DNA of 60,172 bases from Phycisphaerae bacterium (GCA_028285035.1 JANQQF010000032.1:1-60172); one strand, 5' to 3'; positions 7,982 through 18,100 are shown, numbered from the stretch's first letter. Notes: a model not told the origin generated them from the letters alone. Numbers and translations: made by a program.

Positions 7982-8875
7982 TTATACCGTGCAATCCGTC
8001 CTGTTATAAAAAAAATCATTGCTGTCACAACACAAGTACTTCAAAACTGTAGACAAATGGTTTGTGAACCGTGTACGGTCCATCGTATTGCTCCACAGGT
8101 CAATCTCCGCCTTACCAGGGCCTTTGCTCCCGGTCATCGTCTCAACATTCCCCCAGCTATCCCCAACGACGATATTATCTAACGGAACACCGTTCACATC
8201 CAGCACATCAATAAAAATCGTATGCCCACCCTGGACACAGCCATTCAACGCAACCGGCTTGAGACGCCAGGTGGCAATGCGGAAATCCAGATCGGGTTGA
8301 GGGGGTGGCTCGGGGGTGGGTGTCGGGGTGGGAGCACTTGATGTCGGGGGTGGGGGGGCTTCAGCGATGGTAATCTCGGTCGTATTACTCGCTGTCACGA
8401 CCGAGTCGGCTACCCAGCCTCGATTGCCCTCTGGTCCCTCAATTTGCCACCACGAGGCCGCTTCATTCCGGCCCACAATCGGGAGCGGTACATCCGACGG
8501 CAATGTGGTCACAATGTCATAATTGGTGCCTGGCCCAGCCCGAACATTGACCTCAAGCGCGGCAACAACTTGGGCAACCACAACGGTTTCAGTTGCGGTT
8601 GCTGTGGCCGCTGCCGTTGGCGTACGGGTTGGTGACGGTCGAGGGGGTCGCGTGGCTGATGGTGTTGAAGTTGGCACCTTGGTGCGAGTTGGTTTAGTGG
8701 TGGCCGTAGCAAGATCTAGGGCATCCATCACATCTGCAGCAACGGCTTCACTCACAGTTGCCTCCACCTCGGTCGCCTCCACCTCGGAAACAGACGTTGT
8801 TTCTGAGGCGCCACAACCAGCCAAAAATATCACAGTTAGCATAAAAACAATTAGTTTTGTTGACATGCGCCGCAT
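7982..8875 (-). CDS. SH3b-domain lipoprotein, C-terminally truncated paralogue
   Basis: 297 residues from the ATG at 8875, chosen because it puts a normal signal peptide and lipobox (IFLAGC) at the N-terminus; the open frame extends upstream to 9022 through a low-complexity repeat. Same order as its neighbour: Thr/Pro-rich linker, SH3b (VNVRAGPGTNYDIV... WWQIEGPEGNRGWV), then the DFR-IATWRLKPV domain. Similarity to the neighbour stops at SNTMD (near 8075); the remaining ~30 residues are unrelated and the expected ~85-residue tail is missing. The stop TAA abuts the next ATG, so a deletion between the two copies is likely. Confidence 0.65.
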   Translation of the reverse strand: MRRMSTKLIVFMLTVIFLAGCGASETTSVSEVEATEVEATVSEAVAADVMDALDLATATTKPTRTKVPTSTPSATRPPRPSPTRTPTAAATATATETVVVAQVVAALEVNVRAGPGTNYDIVTTLPSDVPLPIVGRNEAASWWQIEGPEGNRGWVADSVVTASNTTEITIAEAPPPPTSSAPTPTPTPEPPPQPDLDFRIATWRLKPVALNGCVQGGHTIFIDVLDVNGVPLDNIVVGDSWGNVETMTGSKGPGKAEIDLWSNTMDRTRFTNHLSTVLKYLCCDSNDFFYNRTDCTV

Positions 8876-8886
8876 TGTAGAAGAAT

Positions 8887-9162
8887 GTTTACAAGGGGGC
8901 AAAGTCGCAAGGTAGCAAGGCCACATCACGAATACATAAATTCGCCCAAATTGTTGTTGACAATCGGCTGTTCGGAAGGATTTTTCCGTAAGCGGCCTCA
9001 AAATGACAGGTAAAAATGTCAAGCGCGTAGGTTCTGTAATTAAACAATTAATCGATTAATTATTTTCTTCACTTAGTCGTTCTCTACCACGTTTCTACCT
9101 CATCACCTCCCCCTTGCCACCCTGCTACCTTGCTACCCTGCTTACCTTGCCCCCTTGTTACA
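8887..9162. repeat. Inverted pair of GCAAGGTAGCAAGG-type repeats
   Basis: A purine-rich array at 8887-8923 (units like GCAAGGTAGCAAGG) is mirrored by a pyrimidine-rich array at 9109-9162 (CTACCTTGCTACCCTGC). The same pair occurs at 14634/14705 and 20288/20348. Between the arms lies AT-rich DNA including AACAATTAATCGATTAATT (about 9042-9060), also found near 37510. The 346-bp divergent gap contains no gene. Confidence 0.55.
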
Positions 9163-9221
9163 TTCTGCTAAAATCGGGGTCTATTCTATCAAACAAAATG
9201 CCTGTGAGGGGGAAGAGCCTG

Positions 9222-10424
9222 ATGTTAACAAAAAGGCGTACAATTAGTTTGATGATGATGTTGTTGGTTGGTTTGGCTTTGGCTTGTGGATCAGGGGAGG
9301 AAGAGGCTGATATCGCCGCCCAACCCGCCTGGACCGTGGAAGAGATCATTTCGATGTCGGAGCGCCGCGAGCGATTGACGGAGAGCATTGAAATTAAGCA
9401 CTGTGAAGCGCCAGAGCCACAGGTAGTGGAGTGTTCAGCGGGTGGAAAAGCCCAATTCACTTACGATTTAGGTAACACTGATTTTCAGGCAGCCGAGCTT
9501 TCAGCGGGCGTCGCCGAATTGCTAGAGGTAGGCAGCACCTCCATCATGCAGGAAAACCTACCTGTGCCCCCACAAGGGCAAATTTTTCAATACGACCTCG
9601 AAAAACGATTTACGGTTCGACGAGGCGAAGCTTCGGCCCAATCAACGACGGGGGATGTCAAAAATTTCAACTACACCTTTGTCGCAACCTGCGAAATCGT
9701 GACCCGTTCCCGAACCACCCTTGACTGTGAAACAGGTCAGGAAATTGTCCCGACCATCACAAACACCCCTCCCCGGTCCGCCACCGCGACACCGACACCC
9801 ACCTCAACTGGGGACGCGACCGAAGAGGCTACGGGGGAGGCGTCTCCAACCCCGGAGGATGAGGTAACCACCACCGCCACGCGCACACCGACACCCACTG
9901 TCACCCCCGCTACCACTATCGGCCAAAATTGCACCTCTGATCCTGGCACGACATTCAAGGATGCCTATGAGGCGTACCGCTCAATTCTCGGCTGCCCAAA
10001 ATCAGATTTGGTAACGATTCCAACGATTGCCGAGGAGTCCTTCCAGGGCGGGCACCTTTTCTGGCGGAGTGATAATGATCAGGTTTACATCATCTTGGAT
10101 CGTCGCAAGAGCGATGGCACCGAACTTTTTGAGGGAGTTTGGGAACTAAACCCACCCGAGCGTCGCTGGGACGGCAGCAACCCTGATGGCATTGGCCTGA
10201 ATCCACCCTCCGGCTTGGTTGAACCCAAGCGGGGCTTTGGCTGGCTCTGGCGCAATCATCTTGGCCAAGAAAATGGGCCACTTGGCTGGGCCCTGGACCG
10301 TGAGTACGGTTTTGATAATGTCGGCAAAGTGCAAATCTTCGAGCAAGGTTTGATGTTCAAGGGTAGCGGTGCTAAAGTTTACGTCTTGATGAACAACGGA
10401 TTCTTCTTTGCGGAACGATCTTAA
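9222..10424 (+). CDS. Lipoprotein with Thr/Pro linker and LGFP-like C-terminal repeats
   Basis: 400 residues from the ATG at 9222, preceded by GAGGGGGAAG and giving a good signal peptide with lipobox (LALAC). Earlier in-frame ATGs would add a tail from a repeat array. The first ~170 residues form a Cys-containing beta-rich domain. A Thr/Pro/Glu-rich linker spans about 180-235. The final ~160 residues (CTSDPGTTF, FQGGHLFWRSDNDQVYI, GFGWLWRNHLG..GPLGWAL, FEQGLMF) carry the FxxGxxxW pattern of LGFP-like repeats, thought to bind the cell envelope. Divergent from the SH3b lipoprotein pair. Confidence 0.7.
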   Translation: MLTKRRTISLMMMLLVGLALACGSGEEEADIAAQPAWTVEEIISMSERRERLTESIEIKHCEAPEPQVVECSAGGKAQFTYDLGNTDFQAAELSAGVAELLEVGSTSIMQENLPVPPQGQIFQYDLEKRFTVRRGEASAQSTTGDVKNFNYTFVATCEIVTRSRTTLDCETGQEIVPTITNTPPRSATATPTPTSTGDATEEATGEASPTPEDEVTTTATRTPTPTVTPATTIGQNCTSDPGTTFKDAYEAYRSILGCPKSDLVTIPTIAEESFQGGHLFWRSDNDQVYIILDRRKSDGTELFEGVWELNPPERRWDGSNPDGIGLNPPSGLVEPKRGFGWLWRNHLGQENGPLGWALDREYGFDNVGKVQIFEQGLMFKGSGAKVYVLMNNGFFFAERS

Positions 10425-10500
10425 AAACTTGCGCCCCCTAGCCACAACCTGTTTTAATGTATCCCCCAATAACAAATTCTTTTCACCAAAGGAAAACATC

Positions 10501-12012
10501 TTGACAGCAAAAACATTGATGATTATGGGCACGCACTCCAATGCGGGTAAATCGATTTTGGTGACAGCCTTGTGTCGTATATTCGCCCAGCAAGGCTATC
10601 GTGTGTCTCCCTTCAAAGCTCAAAATATGGCTCTGAACGCAGGTGTGACCCCAGAGGGTGATGAAATTGGCCGGGCCACCGTGGCGCAAGCTGAGGCCGC
10701 TGGGGTGCCTGCCCACGTTGATATGAACCCCATTTTGCTCAAGCCGGAAGGGCACGCTCGCAGCCAAGTCGTACTCAATGGTAAGGCCCACACCCACATC
10801 GAGGCCAAAAACTGGCTCGACCTCAAAGCCTATCTGTGGCCCCATGTCACCGAGGCGCTAGCTCGATTACGAGCACGAAACGACTTGGTCATCATCGAGG
10901 GCGCAGGCAGTCCCGCCGAAATCAACCTTAAGGCTGGGGACATCGTCAATATGCGGGTAGCCCGCCACGCCCAATCGCCCACGCTACTTGTCGGTGACAT
11001 AGATCGAGGCGGTGTCTTTGCTGCCCTCGTGGGCACAATGGTGCTTCTGGAGCCAGAGGAACGAGAATTGGTCAAGGGCTTTATCATCAACAAATTCCGA
11101 GGCGATGTCAGCCTGCTCGGCGATGGTCTCAAAATGTTACAGGAGCGGGCCTACAACACACCAACGCTGGGTGTGATTCCTCACCTGCCCCACATCGGGG
11201 TCGCTGAGGAGGACTCAGTTGTGCTGGATGAGCCAAAATTGAAGCAGACCTACAGCGGCCCTGTCATCGACATCGCGGTCATTCGTCTGCCCCGTCTCTC
11301 CAACTTTGACGACTTCGACCCGTTGATGGCCGAAGCTGGCGTACAAGTCCGTTTTGTCGAGCGAGTTGAGGATTTAGGGCAGCCACACGCCATCATTCTC
11401 CCCGGCACAAAAATGACCGTGGCCGATTTGGCTTGGATGTATGAGACAAACTTAGCCGACCACATCCGCCAACTGGTTGAGGCTGAAACGCCCATTGTTG
11501 GCATCTGTGGGGGCTATCAAATGATGGGGCAAACTCTGTTGGACCCCGACGGAGCCGAAGCTGAGGCAGGCACCCAACTTGACGGCTTGAACCTCCTGCC
11601 CATCCGCACCACCTTCGTTCCCACCAAACGAACAGTGCAAACGCAGGCCACCCTTCTGGCTGAAGAGGGGCCATTCGCCGCGCTGAAAGCCACCCCCATT
11701 CAAGGTTATGAAATTCATATGGGCCGCAGCGAGCCAATTAACGGTTCAGTTCTGCCCCCGTTATGCCGCATCGGCGACGAACAGACGGGGCACTTTGATG
11801 GTGTCGTCGTCCCCAATCGTCCCATTTGGGGGACCTATTTGCACGGCCTCTTTGACAATGATGCCCTCCGGCACGCTTGGCTGCGTAGCCTCGGCTGGCA
11901 AGGTGAAGGTAGTAGCTTTGATCGCCAGCAGGCTTACAATCGGTTGGCAGATCATGTTCGTGATCATCTTGATATGATGGCGCTAGAAAAAATTATTTGG
12001 GGCCAGGAATGA
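10501..12012 (+). CDS. cobQ: Cobyric acid synthase
   Basis: Glutamine-dependent amidation of adenosylcobyrinic a,c-diamide at four side chains. I start at the TTG at 10501, behind AAAGGA, because it gives the family N-terminus TAKTLMIMGTHSNAGKS with its modified P-loop. The open frame extends 31 codons further up with no homology. The dethiobiotin-synthetase-like ATPase half shows KAQNMALNAG and DIDRGGVFA. The class I amidotransferase half shows the nucleophile Cys in VGICGGYQMMG and the His in GTYLHGLFDN. 503 residues, normal length. The stop overlaps the cbiB start by four bases. Confidence 0.93.
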   Translation: MTAKTLMIMGTHSNAGKSILVTALCRIFAQQGYRVSPFKAQNMALNAGVTPEGDEIGRATVAQAEAAGVPAHVDMNPILLKPEGHARSQVVLNGKAHTHIEAKNWLDLKAYLWPHVTEALARLRARNDLVIIEGAGSPAEINLKAGDIVNMRVARHAQSPTLLVGDIDRGGVFAALVGTMVLLEPEERELVKGFIINKFRGDVSLLGDGLKMLQERAYNTPTLGVIPHLPHIGVAEEDSVVLDEPKLKQTYSGPVIDIAVIRLPRLSNFDDFDPLMAEAGVQVRFVERVEDLGQPHAIILPGTKMTVADLAWMYETNLADHIRQLVEAETPIVGICGGYQMMGQTLLDPDGAEAEAGTQLDGLNLLPIRTTFVPTKRTVQTQATLLAEEGPFAALKATPIQGYEIHMGRSEPINGSVLPPLCRIGDEQTGHFDGVVVPNRPIWGTYLHGLFDNDALRHAWLRSLGWQGEGSSFDRQQAYNRLADHVRDHLDMMALEKIIWGQE

Positions 12013-13028
12013 TCCGTCCCCTGAGCATCCTGCTTGCCTTCATCATCGATCTTGCCTTTGGCGATCCCCCCAATCGATTTCACCCACTCTTGTTGATGGG
12101 GCGTTGGCTCAATCTGGGTCGGCGGCAGGCCCCGACAGAAAATCGCTTTTGGTTTGGGGCAATGTGGACGGTTTTAGGCACCTTGCTTTTTGCTTTGCCG
12201 TGGCGTTTCGTGGCAGGCAAAATCAACCCGACGACTGGTGCCAAAACTGAGTTTTGGCACCCACTTGGGTTACGAAACTGGAGTTTCGTAACCAGAACAA
12301 AGATACATCCTCCCCGACCCCCTTTTTTTGGCTCCACCCTACTCTTTCACGCCCTAGCCCTCAAGCCTATTTTCGCCTACCGCAACCTTCGTAATGCGGT
12401 CCGAGATGTTGCAACTGCATTGGCTCAAGATGATTTAGGGGAAGCCCGCCGCCTGACCAGTTGGCACCTTGTCAGTCGTGACACCAGTGAACTCACCGCA
12501 GACGAGGTCGCCGGAGCGGCCATCGAGTCACTGGCCGAGAATATTACCGATAGCGTCACGGCCCCACTACTGGCCTATGCCACAGGCGGCCTACCAGCGG
12601 CTTGGGCCTACCGCTTTATCAATACTGCTGACGCGATGTGGGGCTATCGCAATGAGGAATTTGAGCTGTTGGGCAAATTTCCGGCCCGCTTGGATGATGC
12701 CCTCAACTGGTTACCCGCTCGTTTGACAGGCTGGCTCTTGGTCTTAGCTAGTGGTTTAACCGGAGCCAATGCAACGCAAGCCCGACACACGATGCTCACC
12801 CAGCACGACACCGTCGCCAGCCCCAACGCGGGCTGGACGATGAGTGCAATGGCTGGGGCCTTGGAGGTCATCTTGAGCAAACGCGGTGTGTATAACCTGA
12901 CAGGTGGCTCCCGTCAGCCTGAGGTGGCGGATATGCAACGCGCTATTCGGGTGGCTGATATGACCGTGGGCTTGGTGGTGATGGTGAGTGTGGCAACCAG
13001 TTTGGCATGTAAAAGGATGCAAGATTGA
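12009..13028 (+). CDS. cbiB: Adenosylcobinamide-phosphate synthase
   Basis: Membrane enzyme that attaches aminopropanol (phosphate) to cobyric acid. The ATG at 12009 overlaps the cobQ stop. Recognisable motifs are FIIDLAFGDPPNRFHP at the N-terminus, LVSRDTSELTADEVAGAAIESLAENITDS in the middle and NAGWTMSAMAGAL near the C-terminus. 339 residues, a little longer than usual because residues ~77-95 are encoded by two back-to-back palindromes (12237-12293) lying in the loop between the first membrane segments. The inserted part is in frame and probably tolerated in the loop. Confidence 0.9.
   Translation: MIRPLSILLAFIIDLAFGDPPNRFHPLLLMGRWLNLGRRQAPTENRFWFGAMWTVLGTLLFALPWRFVAGKINPTTGAKTEFWHPLGLRNWSFVTRTKIHPPRPPFFGSTLLFHALALKPIFAYRNLRNAVRDVATALAQDDLGEARRLTSWHLVSRDTSELTADEVAGAAIESLAENITDSVTAPLLAYATGGLPAAWAYRFINTADAMWGYRNEEFELLGKFPARLDDALNWLPARLTGWLLVLASGLTGANATQARHTMLTQHDTVASPNAGWTMSAMAGALEVILSKRGVYNLTGGSRQPEVADMQRAIRVADMTVGLVVMVSVATSLACKRMQD
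12237..12293. repeat. Two perfect palindromes inserted in frame in cbiB
   Basis: GGTGCCAAAAC-TGA-GTTTTGGCACC (11-bp arms, 12237-12261) is followed by a second palindrome with 12-bp arms GGTTACGAAACT / AGTTTCGTAACC and a two-base loop (12268-12293). Both are inside the cbiB reading frame, in a poorly conserved loop. Such stem-loop units are normally intergenic; in-frame palindromic insertions are known from Rickettsia. Confidence 0.7.
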
Positions 13029-13040
13029 AGAGAAAATTTT

Positions 13041-13108
13041 GGACAGAATTAACAAGATTTACAGGATAAAAAATTTTATGCAATCTTGACAATCCTGTAA
13101 ATCCTGTT
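13041..13108. repeat. Inverted repeat of the AATCCTGTAAATCCTGT family
   Basis: AACAAGATTTACAGGAT near 13050-13067 is mirrored by ATCCTGTAAATCCTGTT at 13092-13108 in the gap between cbiB and the cobO fusion. A single related copy lies at about 53384-53410. It could act as a weak mRNA stem between the genes. Confidence 0.5.
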
Positions 13109-13141
13109 TATTTCTAAAACATAAAGGTTGTAAGGAATATA

Positions 13142-14164
13142 ATGACTGAAGAAACGTCACCAACAATGAAACAATACAGCCGACAGGCCTTTATCTGTAT
13201 CCACGGCAACTGTGCCGAGCCAGAGTTGGGAACCAAGCTCCAACAGCGCTTCAACGAGCTCAATCGAGCGCACGGGCGAAACAAGCTACGTAATCCGGAG
13301 CGGGTAAAATGCACGCTGGCCGACTGTCTGGGGGTCTGCACCGGCGGACCGTTGATGGTCGTGTATCCAGATGGGGTGTGGTATCATCATCTGGATGAGG
13401 CCAAGCTGGAACGTATCTACGAGGAGCACATCCTCGGTGGTATACCGGTCAATGAGTATATCTTCCATCGTCTCTACCCCAGCGACGACGAGCCAAATTA
13501 TGCGCCTGATGCACGCGGCGATGCGGGTACGTGGCAGGCCGAGCCGACCGAAGCCGAGATCAAGGCTGACGAGACTGAAACCGCGGCCCCACCTACTGAT
13601 GCCGCAGCGGTTCGCAAGAAAATCCGCGAAGCCCGTAAGAAGAAGGGCTTGGTCATTGTCAATACAGGCAAAGGCAAGGGCAAAACTACTGCCGCCTTGG
13701 GTGTCATGACCCGGGCTTGGGGTCGCAAAATGAAGATCGGTGTGTTACAATTCCTCAAGAATGAGAATGCCCGTTTTGGCGAGATCAAGGCCAGCGAACG
13801 CATGGGCGACATCGACTGGATTTCCACGGGCGATGGCTGGACCTGGACCAGCAGTGATATGGACGAAACCGAGGCCAAGGCTCGGCACGGCTGGGAGATG
13901 GCCAAAGAACGGATCACCAGCGGAAATTATGACCTACTGATTATGGATGAGTTTACCTATACGATGCACTTTGGTTGGCTCGACACCAACGAGGTGGTGG
14001 CCTGGCTGAAAGCGAACAAACCTGAAATGCTCCATCTGATCATCACGGGACGCAGCGCCCCCCAAGCCTTGATTGATTACGCCGACTTGGTCACCGAGAT
14101 GCGTGAGATTAAACACCCATTTAAAGAGCAGGGCATTCGAGCGCAGGCGGGGATTGAATACTGA
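13142..14164 (+). CDS. cobO: Ferredoxin-like / corrinoid adenosyltransferase fusion
   Basis: 340 residues in two parts. Residues ~15-110 are a thioredoxin-fold [2Fe-2S] ferredoxin with C-x4-C near the start (CIHGNC) and [11 protein letters not shown] charged Glu/Ala-rich linker (~120-155) leads to a BtuR/CobO-type cob(I)yrinic acid a,c-diamide adenosyltransferase: P-loop [29 protein letters not shown] and IITGRSAP. The enzyme needs cobalt reduced to Co(I) before it transfers adenosyl from ATP; a fused ferredoxin would supply that electron in cis (inference). AAGGA precedes the ATG. It follows cbiB by 113 bp. Confidence 0.92.
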   Translation: MTEETSPTMKQYSRQAFICIHGNCAEPELGTKLQQRFNELNRAHGRNKLRNPERVKCTLADCLGVCTGGPLMVVYPDGVWYHHLDEAKLERIYEEHILGGIPVNEYIFHRLYPSDDEPNYAPDARGDAGTWQAEPTEAEIKADETETAAPPTDAAAVRKKIREARKKKGLVIVNTGKGKGKTTAALGVMTRAWGRKMKIGVLQFLKNENARFGEIKASERMGDIDWISTGDGWTWTSSDMDETEAKARHGWEMAKERITSGNYDLLIMDEFTYTMHFGWLDTNEVVAWLKANKPEMLHLIITGRSAPQALIDYADLVTEMREIKHPFKEQGIRAQAGIEY

Positions 14165-14198
14165 TTAATTATGAATTATGAATTGTGGATGGTGAATT

Positions 14199-14603
14199 GT
14201 GAATGAAGGTTACTCAAGCCGTCGCGGACGACGCGTGATGTTGTGTGTGCGGGGGAATTGTGCGCCGCCAGAAGATGCGTATGATATCGAAAAACATTTG
14301 TTGGCCTTGATTGAGGAATACGGGCTGGATGACTCGGAGCACCCGCAACACGTGCGTTGTATGGTCACCCAATGTTTGGCGGTATGCAACAGCGGACCGA
14401 TTATGATGGTTCACCCTGAAGGTATCCGCTACAAGCAGGTGACTAAAGAGAATTTGGAAATCATTTTTCAGGAGCATTTTCTAAAAGATCAACCCGTCCA
14501 GCCTCTAATTTATGATGATATGTCAGCCCGACGGGCTGAGCGTAACAAACGGGGTCATTCCCGGCGAGAGCGACCCAAAGATCAAAACCGCCGCTCATTT
14601 TGA
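14199..14603 (+). CDS. Stand-alone thioredoxin-like [2Fe-2S] ferredoxin
   Basis: 134 residues from a GTG at 14199. Same fold as the N-terminus of the adjacent cobO fusion: CVRGNC at the start, then CMVTQCLAVCNSGP with the C-x3-C pair, and MVHPEGIRYKQV. The tail (residues ~108-134) is strongly Arg/Lys-rich, which may attach it to a partner or nucleic acid. It probably carries electrons for the corrinoid pathway, given the position between the cobO fusion and the cobN fusion. The start lies in an imperfect ATGAATT tandem repeat, so the exact first codon is uncertain. Confidence 0.8.
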   Translation: MNEGYSSRRGRRVMLCVRGNCAPPEDAYDIEKHLLALIEEYGLDDSEHPQHVRCMVTQCLAVCNSGPIMMVHPEGIRYKQVTKENLEIIFQEHFLKDQPVQPLIYDDMSARRAERNKRGHSRRERPKDQNRRSF

Positions 14604-14633
14604 CAAAAAATCGGGGGCGTGTTACTGTCATAA

Positions 14634-14727
14634 TTCAAGGTAACAAGGTCGCAGGGTAATAGAGTAACCAGGTCATCATTATGCTCTTGGCCCCTACAAC
14701 TTTGTGACATTGCTACCCTACAACTTT
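14634..14727. repeat. Second inverted pair of the GCAAGGTAGCA-type repeat
   Basis: Units such as CAAGGTAACAAGGTCGCAGGG (14636-14664) face TTGCTACCCTACAACTTTG (14708-14727), the same arrangement as at 8887-9162 and 20288-20391. It lies just upstream of the riboswitch, so the riboswitch promoter must lie in or around it. Confidence 0.5.
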
Positions 14728-14736
14728 GATAAAATC

Positions 14737-14836
14737 GTGTTGTGTTAGGGGAAGCTGGTGGAATTCCAGCACTGTCCCGCAACGGTAAAAGGTCAAAAAC
14801 AAATTTTGACTCGAAGTCCGACTACCTAACCCAACA
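14737..14836 (+). promoter_or_regulatory. Cobalamin riboswitch
   Basis: The conserved core is clear: GGGGAAGCTGGTGGAATTCC, then the B12-box-like CACTGTCCCGCAACGGTAAA, then CTCGAAGTCCGACTACCT. The closing helix P1 pairs GTTAGG (about 14743-14748) with CCTAAC (14825-14830), extended by TGTT/AACA. At about 100 nt it is compact, lacking most peripheral arms. A Rho-independent terminator follows 45 bases on, so ligand binding presumably ends transcription before cobN. Confidence 0.9.
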
Positions 14837-14881
14837 TCATTTTGGCAAAACCTACGCGGATGGGGAGTGCGCCTGTTATTC

Positions 14882-14911
14882 AAGCCTGCACCTAAGCGGG
14901 CTTTTTTATTT
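14882..14911 (+). terminator. Riboswitch-controlled terminator
   Basis: AAGCCTGC (14882-14889), loop ACCTAA, GCGGGCTT (14896-14903), followed by TTTTTTATTTT. It is the expression platform of the cobalamin riboswitch, upstream of cobN. Confidence 0.85.
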
Positions 14912-14969
14912 TGAGTTAGAGAGTTTTTAGGGTTCGTAGGGCTAGTGGGGTTTACAAAGGTTGCTTAAT

Positions 14970-15047
14970 AGCGGTAAATAGTAAATGGTAATTAGTAATT
15001 GCCGATTACAGTCTAAAATTACCATCTACTACTTACTAATTACCTTA
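14970..15047. repeat. Inverted TAGTAATTACC-type repeat
   Basis: TAAATGGTAATTAGTAATTG (about 14982-15001) faces TTACCATCTACTACTTACTAATTACC (about 15019-15045) in the leader between the riboswitch terminator and cobN. AT-rich, imperfect, no coding content. Confidence 0.45.
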
Positions 15048-15113
15048 GCGCAAATTGGAACGCGGCATCTTCTTCACTAATACCACCAACCCCTTCCCCA
15101 AGAGGAGATTAAT

Positions 15114-18100
15114 ATGGCAAAGCAAAGAAGAGAACGAAATTATGTCGTGCGACCAGATGGCAAACCAATCAATGTGCCACGGACACGAGGGCAGCTTTTT
15201 ATTTGTGAAACTGGCTGCTGTTGCGGGCAGACGGAGCGGGGCTTTGCGCCCGTGCCACACGATTTGTACTATGAGGAGTGGCAAAGGCGCAAGTTACGAA
15301 ACCGAGTGCATCTCAACCACGCTGGCTGTCTTGGCCCTTGCGCGATTGCGAATGTGGCGATGTTGATTTTTGATGGCCGACCCATTTGGTTTCACTCGGT
15401 CAACTCGGAAAACATCATCCTGGCTATTTACGACTACATCGACGCGATGCTGGAGGCAGACCGCTATTTGCCCCCACCGGCCAGTTTGGTCAGTCACGTT
15501 TTCAACGGCTTTGCTTGGGATGGCACTGAGCAACATCAGCCAGATGAAATCCAGCCTGAGGCTGTCACGTCGACCTTTACAGAGGAATCCTCAATCTTGG
15601 CCCTCCACGAATCGGAAATTCTACTCCTCAGTCACGCCGACACTGACCTCCTGACATTGAGCCAAGCAGCGGCCCAACTCCCCGACGATTTCCCAAAAAT
15701 CCGTGGTGTTAATTTGAGCACGCTACCCACCGCCGATTTGGTCACCGAATTTATCCGCACCGAGTTGAATGACGTGCAGGTGATTGTGCTGCGTTCGCTG
15801 GGCGGGCGACAAGGCTTTGCTCACGGCTTCGACCAAATTGTCCAGGTGTCCACGCAACAAGGCAAAGATTTGATTTGTGTGCCAGGCACCGAGGGTCTGG
15901 ACCCTGAATTGACCGCGCACAGCAACGTCCCTGTACCCGTCATTCACGACATCTATCGTTACCTCCACTTTGGTGGGGTTGAAAATATGCGGCAAATGCT
16001 TCACTTTTTGGCCGACCACCTGCTAGCAGGCGGCTGGGGCTATGACCAGCCCGTTGAGCAACCTCGTCATGGCATTTATCAATCAACCCAACCTGAAGCA
16101 TACAAAACCATCGAAGGCTGGCTGGAGCGATACGACGCCAGCCAGCCTACTGTGGGCATCCTATTCTATCGAAGCCATTGGCTCAGTGGCAACACCGATT
16201 TTATCGATGCCATTGTCAATCAAATCGCGGCAATAGGTGGCAATGCCCTGCCGATTTTTACCACTTCCCTCAAGGAGATGAATGAGACAGGCGACCAGCC
16301 CGCCGCGTTTGACTTACTGTACAACAATGAGAGCCTGCTGCCTGACGTCCTCATCTCCACCATCTCCTTTGCGATGGGCGGCATCAATCCTGACGGCCCG
16401 ACGACAGCAGGCTGGAATGTCTCAGCCTTGGAAAAGCTCAACATTCCGGTGTTGCAAGCCGTAAGTAGTGGGATGAAGCGGGAGGATTGGGAGCTAAATC
16501 AGCGCGGCTTGCGCCCACTCGATGTGGCGATGAATGTGGCTCTGCCCGAATTTGATGGGCGGATTATCACCGTACCCATCAGCTTCAAAGGTGTGGTCGA
16601 ACCTGGGTGTGAACACACCTGTGGCTCAACCTGCGCTTGCGGGGTCGAGAACAGCATGCCTGTCACAAAATATATCCCCATCCCCGACCGAGTTGAGGCC
16701 CTTGTCCGACTAGCCCTGCGTCAGGCTACCCTTCGCCACAAACCCAACGCCAAAAAACGGATCGCCTTTGTTCTAACCAATTCACCTGGCAAGGCTGACC
16801 GCATCGGCAACGCAGTCGGCTTAGATGCCCCAGCCTCTCTACTCAATCTGTTCAAACGAATGATTGAAGAAGGTTACATTATTGAGGATTTAGTTTGGAA
16901 TAGCGATCAACTACTACACGAACTCATTGAGCGGTGCTCGTATGATGAGACTATTCTGACTGAAGCTCAATTAGCTCAGGCAGCAGGACGAGTGCCAGTG
17001 GGCACCTATCAAGGGTGGTTCGAGCAACTGACCACGCATCAACGGGAGCGAATGGAGCAACGCTGGGAACCTGCTCCCGGCGTTGCTTACGTACATTATG
17101 ACCAGCGGGGTCGTGAGCAGCATTTGGCTTTGGCGGGTCTAGAATTGGGCAATGTTTTCGTTGCACTCCAACCGCCCCGTGGCTACGGAATGGACCCCGA
17201 TGCCATCTACCACACCCCCGACCTACCGCCCACCCACAACTACTATGCCCTCTACAAATGGCTAGCCACGGGGCAAGATGATGGCGGTTGGGGGGCCGAT
17301 GCCATCGTGCACGTCGGCAAGCATGGCACGCTGGAGTGGCTACCGGGCAAGGGCGTGGGCCTGAGCGAAGAGTGTTTCCCCGATGCCTTTTTGGCTGATC
17401 TCCCCTTGATCTACCCCTTCATCATCAACAATCCCGGCGAGGGGGTCCAGGCCAAACGCCGTGCTCACGCGGCAATTGTCGATCATATGATTCCCCCGAT
17501 GACCAGCGCCGATGTCTATGGTGAGTTGGCCCAGCTAACCCAGCTTGTCGATGAGTTTTATCAGGTTGAGCAGATGGATCCCTCCAAATTGCCACTGGTC
17601 CAGCAGCAGATTTGGGATTTGATGAAGCAGACCAATTTGGATCGGGACATCGCCGAGATGATGCGTTTTGTCGATCACGGCGATCACACCCACGAGTGGG
17701 ATGGCAGCTACACCGACGATGGCACGCCGCTGACTCTGGCTGAAATGAATGCCACTGATGTGGCCCACCTGCTTGAGGATATCGATGGCTATCTTTGCGA
17801 GTTGGGTAGTCTACAAATCCGTGATGGCCTGCATACACTCGGCTTCATTCCCGAAGGCGACCAGCTCTGCCATCTGATCCGCGCCCTGACCCGCATTCCG
17901 AATGGTGACATTCCGAGTTTACGGACCGAAATCGCCACCGTGCTGGGCTTTGAGCTTGACACTTTGCTGGAGAATCGTGGGAAGCGGTTGAATGATGAAC
18001 AAATTGACAAGACCGCATTACTTCGAGAAACCTGGCCGGAACGACAATATGTCTCCCAAGCCGATCTTATCGATTTGATTGATGCCCTGTCACTTGAATT

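Noticed and set aside
7176..8915. Plus-strand ORFs opposite the Thr/Pro-rich linkers
   Set aside because: Antisense of repetitive Thr-Pro codons gives Gly/Val-rich open frames without starts or homology.
9023..9221. Upstream extension of the lipoprotein gene to 9114
   Set aside because: The extra 36 codons are a translation of a pyrimidine-rich repeat array and hide the signal peptide.
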